NCBI GenBank assembly: GCA_032718475.1
Contig: JAUCBJ010008622.1
Span: 56,001-120,000 of the forward strand
Reading direction: 5' to 3'
DNA from: Nemertoderma westbladi
Lineage: Eukaryota; Xenacoelomorpha; Nemertodermatida; Nemertodermatidae
Length of the DNA: 64,000 nucleotides
The notes below the pieces were generated by a model. It made no database searches. It worked only from the letters and a program-made list of their open reading frames with translations, and was not told where the DNA came from. Positions within the stretch are counted from its first letter, which is position 1. Each line of letters starts with the position of its first letter. Of the stretch, positions 1 to 10,939 are shown one piece after another. Position numbers and translations under genes: made by a program.

Positions 1-360
1 GTACAGAAATTGATATCATTGTTTACAAGGAGTACAATTAGTTGTCTAGATGATCGAGGTTTTGTCCAGAATTACCCCATTTTTGTCCAGAATTACCCCA
101 AACTACCCTAATTCATTTCTAATGACTACTTACATCAAACAATTATTTAAACATTCTATATAGGTAGGTTAGTTACATACTATAAATAAGGAGGAACGTA
201 TATATTGTAAATACATAATTTCCTTTTATGTTTTTAATGAACATAAAATATAAAACCAAGCATTATTAAATTCACAAGCAATCAAATAATTTTAATAAGT
301 TAATAAATAAATAAATTAATTAATAATAATAATTTAACAATTAATATGACATTATAAATA
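1..360. other. AT-rich non-coding sequence
   Basis: No reading frame worth reporting. A short direct duplication (TTTGTCCAGAATTACCCC, about 61-98) is the only structure seen. The rest is AT-rich with TAA/AAT runs. Confidence 0.6.
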
Positions 361-487
361 GGGTACAATTGAAACAGTAGACTCTGATTACAGCTGCGCT
401 GGTAAATACAGCTGATATATATGTGTGTAAAATAATGTAGCCCAGAATATTATTATAATTATTATTTGAATAAGTACTATATATTCG

Positions 488-811
488 TACCTGTTGTTGT
501 TGGAACTGTAGTTGTAGCTGCGGTTGTAGGAACTGTAGTTGTAGCTGCGGTTGTAGGAACTGTAGTTGTAGCTGCGGTTGTAGGAACTGTAGTTGGAGCT
601 GTGGTTGTAGGAACTGTAGTTGTAGCTGCGGTTGTAGGAACTGTAGTTGGAGCTGTGGTTGTAGGAACTGTAGTTGGAGCTGCGGTTGTAGGAACTGTAG
701 TTGGAGCTGTGGTTGTAGGAACTGTAGTTGTAGCTGCGGTTGTAGGAACTGTAGTTGGAGCTGTGGTTGTAGGAACTGTAGTTGGAGCTGTGGTTGTAGG
801 AACTGTAGTTG
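488..811 (+). repeat. 27-bp minisatellite, about 12 units
   Basis: Unit GGAACTGTAGTTG(T/G)AGCTG(C/T)GGTTGTA, 27 bp, repeated head to tail with variation at two positions. Because 27 is divisible by 3, both strands stay open (V/G/T/A-rich on plus, S/Y/N-rich on minus). These open frames are by-products of the repeat and I do not call them genes. Shorter arrays of the same unit sit at about 30225-30330 (4 units) and 47391-47555. Confidence 0.9.
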
Positions 812-944
812 TAGATGAAACTGAAATATATAAAATGTAAATAAAACATATTAGAATAGAATTGTAATATTATTCGTAATAGTAGAAATAAGGTTATATA
901 TAAAGTAAAATGTAAATATATTACCACTCTCAGTTAAACCCACC

Positions 945-1166
945 AGCTGGAGAAGAATGTGCAGATGAGTACTCCAGGATCGCTTTGAAGGAGTCGCCAA
1001 GCGGAAGGATGAGTTAGAATGGGTAATTAACTCGCCCTTCTTCGACCCAGGCAGCCCTGTAAATGTCCCATTCTCTCGCACCGAAGTTGAGCTTTGTATA
1101 AATAAACTAAAACTTGAAAAGGCAGTGGGAATTGATTCCATCCCTAATGAAGTTTTACAACACACA
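945..1166 (+). pseudogene. LINE ORF2 fragment (linker and start of RT domain)
   Basis: Around 1100-1160 the plus strand encodes EKAVGIDSIPNEVL, the 'A.G.D.IP.E.L' motif that opens the reverse transcriptase domain of many APE-type LINEs. Just upstream is the linker with SRTEVELCINKL. Frameshifts lie between 950 and 1020, and the match stops at about 1166. The paralogues at 30475 and 52360 keep the linker but lose the RT start after GTATAAATAAACTG. Confidence 0.6.
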
Positions 1167-1224
1167 TCATTATTATCTGATTATTATCTCTAAACTGACC
1201 TACTGCTGCCGGCCCCAGGCCACA

Positions 1225-1617
1225 GGCTGCCAGGTAGGCGGAAATTATCTGATTATCTACCGTACACTGATACTGCAGTACCGGTACGGACGAAATTTCT
1301 CAGTTGGTAACTGCCCCTGGCGGATGTAGGACAGAGTCGCCTACATCCATTTATTTGGTGAAGACACCAGGAGCAGTGAGTCCCAACCTCTTATAATTAA
1401 TTATAAACCCTCAATCAGTCGGTATACCGTATTTCTCAGTTGGTAACTGCCTCTGGCGAATGCAGGACAGAGTCGCCTACATCCACTTATTACTTAGCGA
1501 TATTATTTTCGCTGTGTTGGTAACTGTTCCTGGTGGGTTCAGGACGAGTCGCCTGTAATCCGTATATTTGGAGAAGCAGCCAGGTTCAGTGATTCCCAAC
1601 TTTTACAACCTGAAATA
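1225..1617 (+). repeat. Probable 5' UTR of LINE-A with three subrepeats
   Basis: A roughly 45-bp motif (TTGGTAACTGCCYCTGGCGRATG, then AGGACAGAGTCGCCTACATCC) occurs about three times, near 1302, 1440 and 1519, the last diverged. It ends just before the ATG at 1618. Tandem subrepeats of this kind are common in LINE 5' regions, where they can carry promoter activity. The promoter role here is inferred from position only. Confidence 0.5.
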
Positions 1618-2888
1618 ATGAATGACAATCCAGCAATCTCAGCCTCAAATAACAAAATACCGGGAGGCAAGACAATTCCAAGATCGCCACTAGCGAGTAG
1701 AATTGTGCAGCATGGCGCGGATGGGGAGCGTCCCTACACATGGAGTCAGGGACCTGTTGAGAGAGAAAGCGATGTGTCGACAGAGGAATCCCCCGAGTCG
1801 ATGGAAAACCAAATCAATTCACGTATAAATAAACCTTCAAAGTTGAGAAGTAAACAGTTCGGGTCTTCGAACAAAACATTGGAACCAACAACTTCCGAGT
1901 CGATGGATAATCCTTCTGAGTCGACGGATAAACCTTCCGAGTCAACGGATAATCCATCGATGGATTAACCTTCTGAGTCAACGGATAAACCTTCCGAGTC
2001 AACGGATAAACCTTCCGAGTTGATGGATAAACTCTCCAAGTCGGCGGATACACCTTCCAAGTCGATGGATAATCCTTCCGAATCGATGGATAAACCTTCC
2101 AAGTCGACGGATAAACCTCACGAGTCCGCGGATAAACCTTCCGAGTCGACGGACAAACCTTCCGACAAGTCCACGGATAAACTTCCCGAGTCAACAGATA
2201 AACTTTCCGTGTTGACAGATATACCTCCCAAGCACACGAATGAACCTTCCGAGTCGGCGGATAAACCTCCCGAGACGATGGATAAACCTTCCGAGTCGAC
2301 ACAATATCGTTCCGAGTCGATGGAAAAACCTGCCAAGTTGACGGATAAACTTTCCGAGTTGATGGATAAATCTTCCGAGTCGACGGATAAAGTTTCCAAG
2401 TCGACCAAAAAACCTCCCGAGTACACGGATAAACCTTCCGAGGCGATGGATATACATTCCGAGTCGACGGAGAAACCTTCCAGGCTGAAGGATAAAGCAT
2501 CAGAGTGGACAGATAAAACTTCCAATATGACTGACGAACCCCACGAGTCATCTATGATACATGCCGAACCTTCAAATAACAACTTAATGATTAACAATTT
2601 CAATGATAAATCTCTACAGGTACCAGTAAGCAGTATGCCTGATGAATCTGTTTATGAAGTATTTTCATGCAACCCATCTAAGATAAAGGTTGATATTTCT
2701 AAATTAATCAGACAATATTTAATATCGCTGCCTCAGGTTTGTAAAACCAGTCCTGGAATCATTATTCCAAGTCGTGAGGACTTGTGGACGTTGGAACCAC
2801 CGAGATGGCTTGTTGACTCTATAATTTATGGCTTTATGGGCTTACTGGAAAGGCAGTATGATATTTCTTTGCAGCCATATTTAGTCAA
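1618..2888 (+). pseudogene. LINE-A ORF1, 5' part (Ser/Lys/Pro repeat region and start of Ulp1-like domain)
   Basis: The frame opens at ATG 1618 and runs to the insertion at 2889-2893, with one in-frame TAA at 1966-1968. That stop lies inside the 21-bp repeats, where an AAA codon has become TAA. Residues about 95-300 are degenerate heptads of the type DKPSEST. After them comes a non-repetitive segment with WLVDSIIYGFMGLL, resembling the 'WLxDxxI' motif that begins Ulp1/SENP (C48) peptidase domains. The histidine and cysteine parts of that domain lie past the insertion at 7105-8335. It is annotated as ORF1 because RRM, endonuclease and RT frames follow in order. The repeats make it low-complexity and probably fast-changing. 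Confidence 0.65.
1893..2530 (+). repeat. 21-bp coding minisatellite (DKPSEST heptads)
   Basis: About 28 degenerate units of GATAAACCTTCCGAGTCGACG, each encoding one seven-residue repeat. Unit length stays a multiple of three, so the frame survives except for the TAA at 1966-1968. Open frames on the minus strand across the same stretch are shadows of this repeat. Confidence 0.85.
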
Positions 2889-3133
2889 CTTGGCAGTCTG
2901 GTCCACTAGCCCAAGCGGGAAACAATTGTTGTTCCCGATCGGGAAAATTGCAATTGCCCGATTGGGAAATAATGAATTTATATCAAAGCAACTATAATTT
3001 AACATTTCCAGATTAATGTTAGGCTGTTTACTTTACAATTGGGTATTTCTTATGTTTATTGTGGTAGGCCAATGATTCTTAATATAATATATATATTAAA
3101 CTGTTAAATTCAATAGTGATATTATTATTTATT

Positions 3134-4875
3134 ATGTCTCCTAAAAGAACTTTTGAGTGCACTGTACTAAATCATGGTTACATTCAACAACGGGTTGCTA
3201 ATAATGAATTTCAATTTCATGAAGATTTTAAAGTAATGAACGTTAAACATCGACATGGAAAATGGCGAGTAATCGAGTATATGTCATCATAAATGTTGTT
3301 TCATCACGTGTTACGTATATTTGCAATGTCTGTCATGGATATTATGAAGAAAAATTGAACCAACAAACTGGGAGTGGCTCAAAAGACCAAGAAATAATAT
3401 CAACATCAACATCAACAGAAAATATTGTTGAGATGGAAAGCATAATAGCTACAGAACAAGTGGTAGTTGAAACTGCAGATGAAACTGCATCAAACGAATC
3501 TGATTTTTTATCAACACTAGTTAACCAAATTATAAATGAAATCAAAGATGCACTTAATGAATCTCTCCCAATAAAAACAACTGACAACCTAATTTACTCA
3601 TCCGATTTATACTGCCCTAATGGAAAATTGAAAATGTTATTATTATCACCACTATGTAATATTACTGGTGATCATAAGAAATATAACCGCAACTTGTATA
3701 GAATGAATAAAATTGTTGACCTTCTATTTTCTTGTCATGATAATGTGGGAAAATTGACACACAGGAAAGTGTAGTCTGCTATTCTGTCGATAGTTAGTTC
3801 CAAATTTGGTGCAATATTAAGATCATACACATCATCAGCAGCCAGCTATACAAAAATACTTAACATTTTGGAAAACTCATCTTCTCTTAAGAAGTTACCT
3901 AAGGGTGACATTACAATAGCTTTAGATAACTTTCAGTTTCTTGGTAAAACATATCATATATACACAAATAAACAACCTTTAGCAAAAGTGTGCTCTGTCA
4001 TGAGTCATCTACATTCCCCACAACTACATATAACTAATCAACTGACATACATTGATCTGAGTAATACAATGCTCGATGACTTGGTTTCCGACTATTTTCA
4101 AGAGTTTGCTAATACACACAACAAGTTTAGGAATGCTTTCATTTCTCAAGAAATATCTGAAGTTTTGCATGATTATTACCCTGACAAACAATTCAAACAT
4201 AGTTCATCGTTTTGTGATGGAACATATAATATACTCTACAAAGCAGTTGATGTTGGTCCAGTGATCAAACTACCAATCCAAGTCAATGTTGAACTACATA
4301 GCCTGCTAAAAAGTATTGAACAATATGGAATGCCCCGCGATATGCAGAAATGGACTCAATTATATGGTAGCCTTGGGTCAATTATCGATCTATGACAGAA
4401 TTTATTTGCTACTTTGGATAGACCAGACTTTAAAGATGCTTTCAAAAAGTACACAAAGTCATACATTACTAAAATGAAATGTGCACTACAGGAATGGCAA
4501 GAAGAGGTCCGGAATTCAGATGTAATTCACTCAGGAGTCTCTTCCGATGAGGTTATAGGGCTTTCTGAAACTTTGGCTGATGAACATCTCACCTTTTATG
4601 ATGTCGGAAAAACAAGAATTAAAAAAGCTGTAATGAAAATATTACACAATGGACCACGTTTTACTCAGGTCGATAAGCTTCCAGTTGTACCAGTTACACA
4701 AACTGAGGAGATATACATGTCGTATGTTGATAGTTTGACTAAAGTCGAATTAGAGAAGACAGCCAAAGTAGAAATTGATAAGCTACCAATTTCTGAAAAA
4801 CGTTTGTATATAGAAAAACTTAATAAAGCTAAAACAAAGGATGATCTGTTGGAAATTGTGCATAGTTTACTTTGA
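3134..4875 (+). pseudogene. Broken coding region of the TIR element (possible transposase)
   Basis: Three or four plus-strand segments read in order: 3134-3292 (starts MSPKRTFECTV), 3262-3774, 3785-4395 and 4414-4875, separated by frameshifts and stops (TAG after 3774, TGA at 4393-4395). Features: a basic N-terminal segment with a C-x2-C pair (CNVCHGYYEEK), an acidic/Thr-rich linker, a hydrophobic strand followed by aspartate (ITIALDNFQFLG) that could supply a catalytic Asp, and a helical Lys/Glu-rich C-terminus. The position between TIRs suggests a transposase. The sequence does not resemble a family I can name with confidence. A distant link to DUF6589-type proteins is only a thought. Confidence 0.5.
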
Positions 4876-5340
4876 AGGTTAACAATAAGTTTAATTGCAG
4901 TAAAAGTACACTTTTTATATGGTAGAAGACCTATTTATAATTATTGGAATTAAAATTTGTTACAGTTTGCAATAATAACATATCGTATTATATGCTAAAA
5001 ACCAGTTTGTTTACAATGTGCAGTCACCACTATACTCATATATCCTTTATTAGCCTCATTGCGCTTGTCCTAAAGGCAAATTCTACTTGGAAAATTTCTA
5101 AAATTTTGCTAAACTTCATGTGTACCCAGTTTGGTTAGATTTAATCGAGGGTTGGCTGATTCTTTAATGGTACCTCTATGCTAAGGCTCACCTTACTTCG
5201 TGGCTCGCCCCATGACAATACCAATATTCAGGAAACTCAGTTAATGTTCTTTTTATGGCGAAGGAAATTATATAAGGAATGGCAAATTTGTGATGTTTGA
5301 CAATTATAAAAAAAAATAACAATAATTCAAAATCTACTAT
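4876..5340. other. Non-coding part of the TIR element
   Basis: No convincing frame. Around 5172-5213 (CTATGCTAAGGCTCACC, CTCGCCCCATG) there is weak likeness to the terminal repeats of the element at about 61068-61680, which may mark a small decayed insertion. Confidence 0.35.
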
Positions 5341-5341
5341 A

Positions 5342-5977
5342 TAAAGTTTATACCTAAATTATAGATAACACAACTTCAACTTTACAATAACGGTTATAGT
5401 CTAAACTGTTTCAACAAATCTTTTTGTTTTCTCAATAAAATATAGTTAAAACATGAATTCGTAAGCTTTTTCATTGGAAGACCTATATGATTACGGCATA
5501 GGAAATGCATGCCATTAGTTTCGCTTTGTTTCAGTTTACGAAATCCAGTAGGCCCTACATTTTCCATGAAACCAAGAATTACATTTCTCACACTTTATCC
5601 AAAAGGAATCAAACCATTTATCCTCTGGTGACTGGTAGTACCGCTTGCACATCATACAACGATTTGCTGAGTATATAAAGTTTATACTTATATCATAGAT
5701 AAACCAAATTCAACTTTACAATAACAGTTGAGTATAAACGGTTTCAACAAATGTTTTTGTTATATTTCTCAATAAAATATAGTTAAATCATGAATTCTTT
5801 ATTTTCGAAGCTATTTCTTTGGAAGACCTTCTATATGATTACGGCATAGGAAATTCATGTCATTAGCTTCGCTTCGTTTCAGTTTGTAAAATCCAGTACA
5901 TTTTCCATGAAACCAAGAATTACATTTCTCATACTTTATCCAAAAGGAATCGAACCTTTTATCCTCTGGTGACTGGT
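5342..5977. repeat. Tandem duplication, about 300 bp (PHD exon duplicated)
   Basis: 5342-5632 and 5671-5977 are diverged copies of one sequence, starting TATAAAGTTTATAC and ending TTATCCTCTGGTGACTGGTAG. On the minus strand both encode the same zinc-finger segment. In the right-hand copy a key cysteine codon has become tyrosine. Confidence 0.85.
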
Positions 5978-6544
5978 AGTTTCGAAATGATCTGAGATAG
6001 TGCTCTTGATGTAATGGGGTTTTTACTCAGATCATCCCAAGACAATTGGCCACGGTGATGCTTTTCTTTCTGGCCAACATTCTTACGTCGAGTGGATGCT
6101 GTATTAGAATGGTCTTTAGCTGAAGATTCTATACTTCCTACTTCTATTACAGGCATTGTCAATATTTTCCAGCCACAGTCTCGTTTTTGTATAGGCTGCA
6201 GACAATTTGCATTATCTTTAGCTTTATTGCCTACCGGTATACGTTTATTTCGTTTAGGTGTCTGGTTCTCAACTACAGGTATTATGGGTGAACTTCTAGG
6301 GAATAATTGCACTACTGGTCACAGGATTACCAGTACCGGTACTTCTTAGAGTGGATCGCTTTTTGGTTATTCTGGCTGGAGTGCCAGCACCCGACGTGGA
6401 GCGGTTACTGGTTGCGGATCGTAGTTGAGGAGTTAACACTAACGTAGAACCAGAAAATGACGCATTACTAGTATTCAAAAAGGACCTCGAACTTGATAAA
6501 TCGAGTGGCGATTTTTGAGTTACAACTGATGAACTTTCCTCCAT
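5390..6544 (-). pseudogene. PHD-finger-like pseudogene within the TIR element
   Basis: Reading leftwards: ATG at 6544 starts a Ser/Thr-rich segment (82 codons), then after a frameshift a Lys-rich segment (6312-5959), then two copies of a zinc-finger exon. The left copy (about 5663-5500) gives CMMCKRYYQSPEDK, then FWIKCEKCNSWFHGKC and later CRNH. That is the C-x2-C / C-x2-C-x4-H-x2-C / C-x2-H order of a PHD finger. The right copy keeps WFHGKC but has lost the first C-x2-C and one further Cys (WIKYEKC). Frameshifts and stops separate the parts. PHD fingers read histone tails in cellular proteins and occur as accessory domains in some transposons. Whether it belonged to the element or was captured is open. 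Confidence 0.55.
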
Positions 6545-7078
6545 TCTATTATAATAAACCTTACACTCAACTCTCAGAACTTTAGGGCATAGTCAGGCAG
6601 TAGATGGTAGGCTACTGCAACTGCAGTAAACATGGACCTGCCATTCCAGTCAGCCAGCAGACTGTTTGACAATATGGCCTATATTGTAGAGTGGTAGAGT
6701 GGTAGGTACTGTCAGACTGACTGACTGAACAGCTGAAGGTGCTAGCTATCCACTATCATTTATGAATATGAAGATATTGTAATGTTTCCTGATCTGGCAA
6801 TAAAACATTTATGAAAATATTAAAATGTTTCCCGATCTGGCAATAATAAATTTCCTGATCAGGAAACTTACCTTCTGACCTTATATTTAACATTGCAATT
6901 TAAAGCAGCAAAAGTACATAATGAGCATCAAACCCATTGGTCACTAGGGACAGGTGATTATCCCTACACCTCAACTGTATTGCGCATCCTAACCAGTCAA
7001 TGCGCAGAAATGTTTATGTTAATTTTTCCCGATCGGGAAACATTTATTGCCCAATCTGGAAATGTCTGTGTTTACCGA
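6545..7078. other. Right subterminal region of the TIR element
   Basis: Non-coding. It contains repeated CCTGATCTGGCAATAAA / CCCGATCTGGCAATAATAAA motifs (6786-6870) and CCCGATCGGGAAAC (7028-7041), mirroring motifs at the left end. Confidence 0.55.
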
Positions 7079-7104
7079 TTGGGCTAGTGGACTAGACTGC
7101 TTGG

Positions 7105-8335
7105 GACTAAGCTGCAAGCTCAAAATTATGATATGCTGAGTGCTATTAAATATGTAGCTAATCGATACATGGGAATCAACAGAAAAAGAAAACCCATACT
7201 ACTTATTCTTCCTGAATGCACAAAAATTGGTTCTGTTAATAATAAATCAGGCAATAATCATTGGATTATACATATTGCGGATACAAAAGAAAAGAGAGTC
7301 AGTTGTTTGAACCCACTTGGCCATAATACACCTAATAAAACCACATTCGAGTTTGCAAAAATATTATCTGAAATAGACGCTCTGAATCCAACTTACACAT
7401 CATCGACTGACAAGTGGTTGGTGACAGTAAGTTCTCACAATTACACAAAACAGCAGAATGGAAATGATTGTGGCGTGTTTATTTGTTTCTATGCTTTGAG
7501 CTTGGCTCAATCTCTAAAAACTGTACCAACCATGCTGAGGACTGATATCACAGGTACCAACACCAGGCAGTGGCTTCTTGCTTGTTTCCAAGCCTGTAAA
7601 TTAGTTGAAGATGAAAATTTCTACACTTCCGATATCGATAAGGAAACTGTAATTTCGCCACAATCACAAGATGATATTAATTTGGAATCAGTGCCTTTGT
7701 CCCGATACTCATCGACAAATAATAATACAATATTAACCTCAGACATACGAGTAAATGAAACACAATTAGATAATACTTATGTTTATGATCAAATGCAGAA
7801 GCCACGAAAACTTGCAATTGCGTCTCTTATGGAGAAAGGAGATCGGGAGAAAGAAAATGTAAGAATAAATATTTTTAATAGAATTAGGTCATTATTATCA
7901 CCGGTACAAGCTATGTCATTAAAACTAAAAGCCCGGGTATCTTCATATGAATTGGCCATCGATATTTATGAATTAATGCGAGTCTTATATGAGAATTATT
8001 TTTCAGAAGCCTGTAGGAAGAGGCTAAAGAATGTAGTAATGTGTAACAACTTGGAAAGTGATATGGTGACTAATATCAGATCAGAGTTCGTTCAAGCTAT
8101 GTCTCAGGTTCAAGCCAGATTGTGTAAGTTAGAAACTGACTTTGGTGCTCTTCAACAACTGAATAATTCTCTTAAAATTGAAATTTCCCATGAAAGACAC
8201 CGTAGAATGATTCTGGAAGCACAGTTGAATAGCATACCAGGACAAAGGAAAACCAGTATAATGGTAGACAAAGCTGAAATTTGTATACCTGATTCTTCTG
8301 ATAAATGCAAGTGTAATGACCCAGATGTCAGCTAA
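7105..8335 (+). pseudogene. LINE-A ORF1, 3' part: Ulp1-like cysteine protease catalytic half and coiled coil
   Basis: The frame is open from just after the TIR-element duplication (7105) to TAA 8333-8335, with the first ATG at 7133. The protease half shows NHWIIHIAD (His), CLNPLGHN where Ulp1 enzymes usually have 'DSL' (here Asn replaces the catalytic Asp), and KQQNGNDCGVFICFYA (oxyanion Gln and nucleophile Cys). This is the H-(D/N)-Q-C order of C48 peptidases. Joining to the 5' part leaves a one-base frame difference, so at least one indel exists. The C-terminal 150 residues are charged and helical (RLCKLETDFGALQQLNNSLK), probably a coiled coil as in LINE ORF1 proteins. A role in processing SUMO/ubiquitin-like substrates is only inferred from the family. 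Confidence 0.7.
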
Positions 8336-8846
8336 ATGTCTAAATGGTAATAAACATACACAGTTGAAGGATAATAAACTAAAAAGGTTAAACCGGAATT
8401 TTGAACAATGGAGCACTCCTAGTCAGTATGTGGACAATTCTGACCCTTATGTCATGGATAAAACTGAAACAGTTTCACTATCACAAAGTAATAGTGCTCC
8501 CAGTATAAACATTGATTGTGCAGAGACACATAAATATATTTCAGTGCATATTGCTGGCATTCACATGAAGCATACTGAGGATGATGTTGTTGGATATCTA
8601 AAAGTGCATGGGATTAATGTTTATCGAATAACGACGAGATTCAGTAATGGTGCCAAAATAATGAATGTGGTAGTTCATCATGATTACATGTTTGATTTAA
8701 TGAAGGAGGGATTGTTTGAAAAGGGAATTAATGTTGATACATGCAAGAAGTATGTTCCTCTAGCTCCAAGTATGAATAATAATAGGATTCAACGCAGTGG
8801 GACTTGGAGATCAAAGAACAGCAATACGGAATGGTATTATTCCTAA
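8316..8846 (+). CDS. LINE-A RRM-like nucleic-acid-binding ORF
   Basis: Starts at ATG 8316, overlapping the end of the protease frame by 20 bases in another frame, and stops at 8846. Residues about 75-145 (KYISVHIAGIHMKHTEDDVV onward, to MNVVVHHDYMFDLMKEGLFEKGINV) have the beta-alpha-beta spacing of the RRM-like domain near the end of many LINE ORF1 proteins; the LINE at 50683-51915 has a comparable one. This is likely the C-terminal half of ORF1, either separated by a frameshift or made as its own product. It probably binds LINE RNA in the RNP. Confidence 0.55.
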   Translation: MTQMSAKCLNGNKHTQLKDNKLKRLNRNFEQWSTPSQYVDNSDPYVMDKTETVSLSQSNSAPSINIDCAETHKYISVHIAGIHMKHTEDDVVGYLKVHGINVYRITTRFSNGAKIMNVVVHHDYMFDLMKEGLFEKGINVDTCKKYVPLAPSMNNNRIQRSGTWRSKNSNTEWYYS

Positions 8847-10922
8847 CCAACGAAATATTAATGGGAAGATACTTTGCATGGAAAATAATGATTGTAATGG
8901 AGCTAATAACAACATGGATATGGATAATGATGGGCCCAAACAGCTTGCTTATAATAAACTATCAGGAAGTGGATATAAAGGGGATGGTAAAAGGTTGAGC
9001 ATTCTTCGCATAGGTACATTTAATTGCCATGGAGTGATTGGGAATTTGGATTACTTCAACAAACTATTAGGGGAGTCTGATATATTGTCTATACAGGAAT
9101 ACTGGCTTGATGGACCTGAGTTTGAACAGAAGATAAAGCATCCTATTAAAGGGACATATGATTGTGTTTATACAATCAGTAAGAAAATGCGGAATTCTTT
9201 TTAGAAACGTGGGGCCGGTGGCGTAGCACTTATATACAAAAAAGGAATCTTCGAAACGGTAACAAAAATTGAGTCTGAAGATGACATAGTTGGAGTTAAA
9301 GCATCCATTACAGGTTGTGATACCTCCTTTATATTCATATCATGTTATGCGCCAGACTCTGGGAAACCTATATCTGAATATGGAAGTCACTTGAGGAGGT
9401 TAAAGTTATTGCTGGATGAGAATAATCTATCCATACCATTCATTTTAGGAGATCTCAATGTGGATGTTGGGGCATCACAAGGCCCGCAGTTCAATAGGAT
9501 TAAGCCAACAGAACACGGACTGCATTTGATCCGATTCGTAAAGGATATGAATCTTTTATGCTCAGATACCTTAGGTACATTCACAGGACCTGTTGTGACA
9601 TTTCATGGGAGGGGTCATTCATATATTGATCATATAATATCTACTGAATGTGGAAACTCACTATTAGTAAATGGCAAAGTTCATGCTAGGGATGAAGCTT
9701 CAAACTTCTCTGATCATTCACCTATTACGTTGGTGCTTAAACTACCAAACAAAGGGAGATATAGAGGGGATTGTAATTCGCAACTACGAACTCGTAAGTT
9801 AACTAAACGTGCTTGGGACAAAGCTACACCTGAACAGATTAGTAATTATGCAAAGTTAGTTAATGTGGAGTTACAAGCACTGCATTCTAAGTTCATTAAT
9901 GATGGTGAAAGTGCAGTCTTAACATGGAAGGTAGATAAAATGAATGAATATATGGAAAATATACAGGCTATTATTAGTAAATCGGCAGTGAAGTTCATCC
10001 CAGCAACTAAACTTGGAAAGTACGCAAAGAATTTTCGAGTAAGGAGTAAAAGTTTAAACGAGCATTCAAAAACAACGAAAAAATTGTACGACATCTGGCT
10101 AAAAAATGGGAAAACAGATGGTGATGAATTTGGTATTGCATTTAAGGAGGCTAAATGGAATACTCGACGGCTACGGAATTTACTATGTAAACAAAATGTT
10201 AGAGGGGTAACAATGAGGATAAACCCTAGTAGAAGGAATTTCTGGAGAAGTTTTTCTAGAAATCAAGGAATTGGGAGCCAGGAACTTCCATTGAATTTAA
10301 AAGATGACATTAGGAACCATTTAAAGCAGAAGTTTAATATAAAGCAGGAAACTACTGGGCTACAAGAAATGACGGACAAACTGGATAGTAAATGTGTAGG
10401 CCCCATGCCTACCTTCGGGCGAAATCAGATAGCACGGATTAACAGCTCCTTACCAAGGGGGAAGGCCTTAGATTTTGCCTCCTTATCAGCAGAGCACCTT
10501 CAACATTTAGATGTATGTCAGCTAAGCATATACATTGAGGAAGTCTTGAGTGCGGCTATGCGTCTAGGTGAAGTGCCTTCTTTATTTGGGAAAACAGTGA
10601 TTAGTAGCTTATATAAAGGAGGTGTGAAGGATGCATTGAAATCAACATCATATCGACCAGTCTCCAGCGTTAGTATTTTTGGTAAGATATTTGAGGGTTT
10701 AGTCGCATGCCATATCATATTTAAATGTAGTTCAGTGACACATAGTTTACAGATGGCATATAAAGAAGGTAATGGGACTGATCTTGTAATTTCCCTTATA
10801 CTGGAAACACTGCAATACTACAATCAAAGACGTACACCAGTTTATGTCTGTCAGGTTGACATATCATCAGCCTTTGACTCCGTTAGTCACCTTACACTTT
10901 TTAATAAACTAGTGGAGATTAT
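8797..10922 (+). pseudogene. LINE-A ORF2, 5' part: APE endonuclease and first half of RT
   Basis: The frame from 8797 is interrupted by one TAG (9202-9204) and then stays open to the insertion at 10922/10923. Endonuclease motifs in order: GTFNCHG, SIQEYWL, ILGDLNVDVG, YIDHI, and NFSDHSPI, the full APE set. An alpha-helical linker with Lys/Arg follows, then RT motifs: VISSLYKGG, SYRPVSSVSIFGKIFE, and CQVDISSAFDSVSH (first catalytic Asp). The frame then reaches the 12-bp repeat at 10911-10922, beyond which foreign sequence begins. The missing 3' part, with the YADD site, is at 19528-20653 in the matching frame. Confidence 0.8.
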
Positions 10923-10939
10923 ATATTTGTTTATTACGC

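Larger units (their letters stand above)
361..1166 (+). repeat. Dispersed composite repeat, copy 1 (minisatellite plus LINE fragment)
   Basis: The block runs: 'GCTGCGCTGGTAAATACAGC' leader, a 27-bp minisatellite, an AATAAAACATATTAGAA linker, then a LINE-like stretch beginning CCACTCTCAGTTAAACCC. The same order recurs at 30110-30858 and at 47270-47586 continued at 52259. This copy is the only one that keeps the RT-like tail (see 945-1166). The three copies make it a genuine repeat family, but its class is not clear. Confidence 0.75.
2894..7099. mobile_element. Unclassified TIR DNA transposon inserted in LINE-A ORF1
   Basis: The left end reads CAGTCTGGTCCACTAGCCC (2894-2912). The right end (to 7099) is its reverse complement with one mismatch, and the inverted match extends further in weaker form. 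The element is flanked by the direct repeat CTTGG (2889-2893 and 7100-7104), giving a 5-bp target duplication. Both subterminal zones carry copies of a palindromic motif TTCCCGATCGGGAAA and relatives (2935-2970, 6786-6870, 7026-7078), likely transposase-binding sites. Inside are a broken plus-strand coding region (3134-4875) and a minus-strand PHD-type pseudogene (5390-6544). Ends and size fit a cut-and-paste transposon. I could not assign a superfamily. Confidence 0.75.

Noticed and set aside
388-927. Long frames on both strands over the 27-bp minisatellite (Ser/Tyr/Asn-rich, Val/Gly-rich)
   Set aside because: Repeat period divisible by three keeps all frames open; no independent sign of coding.
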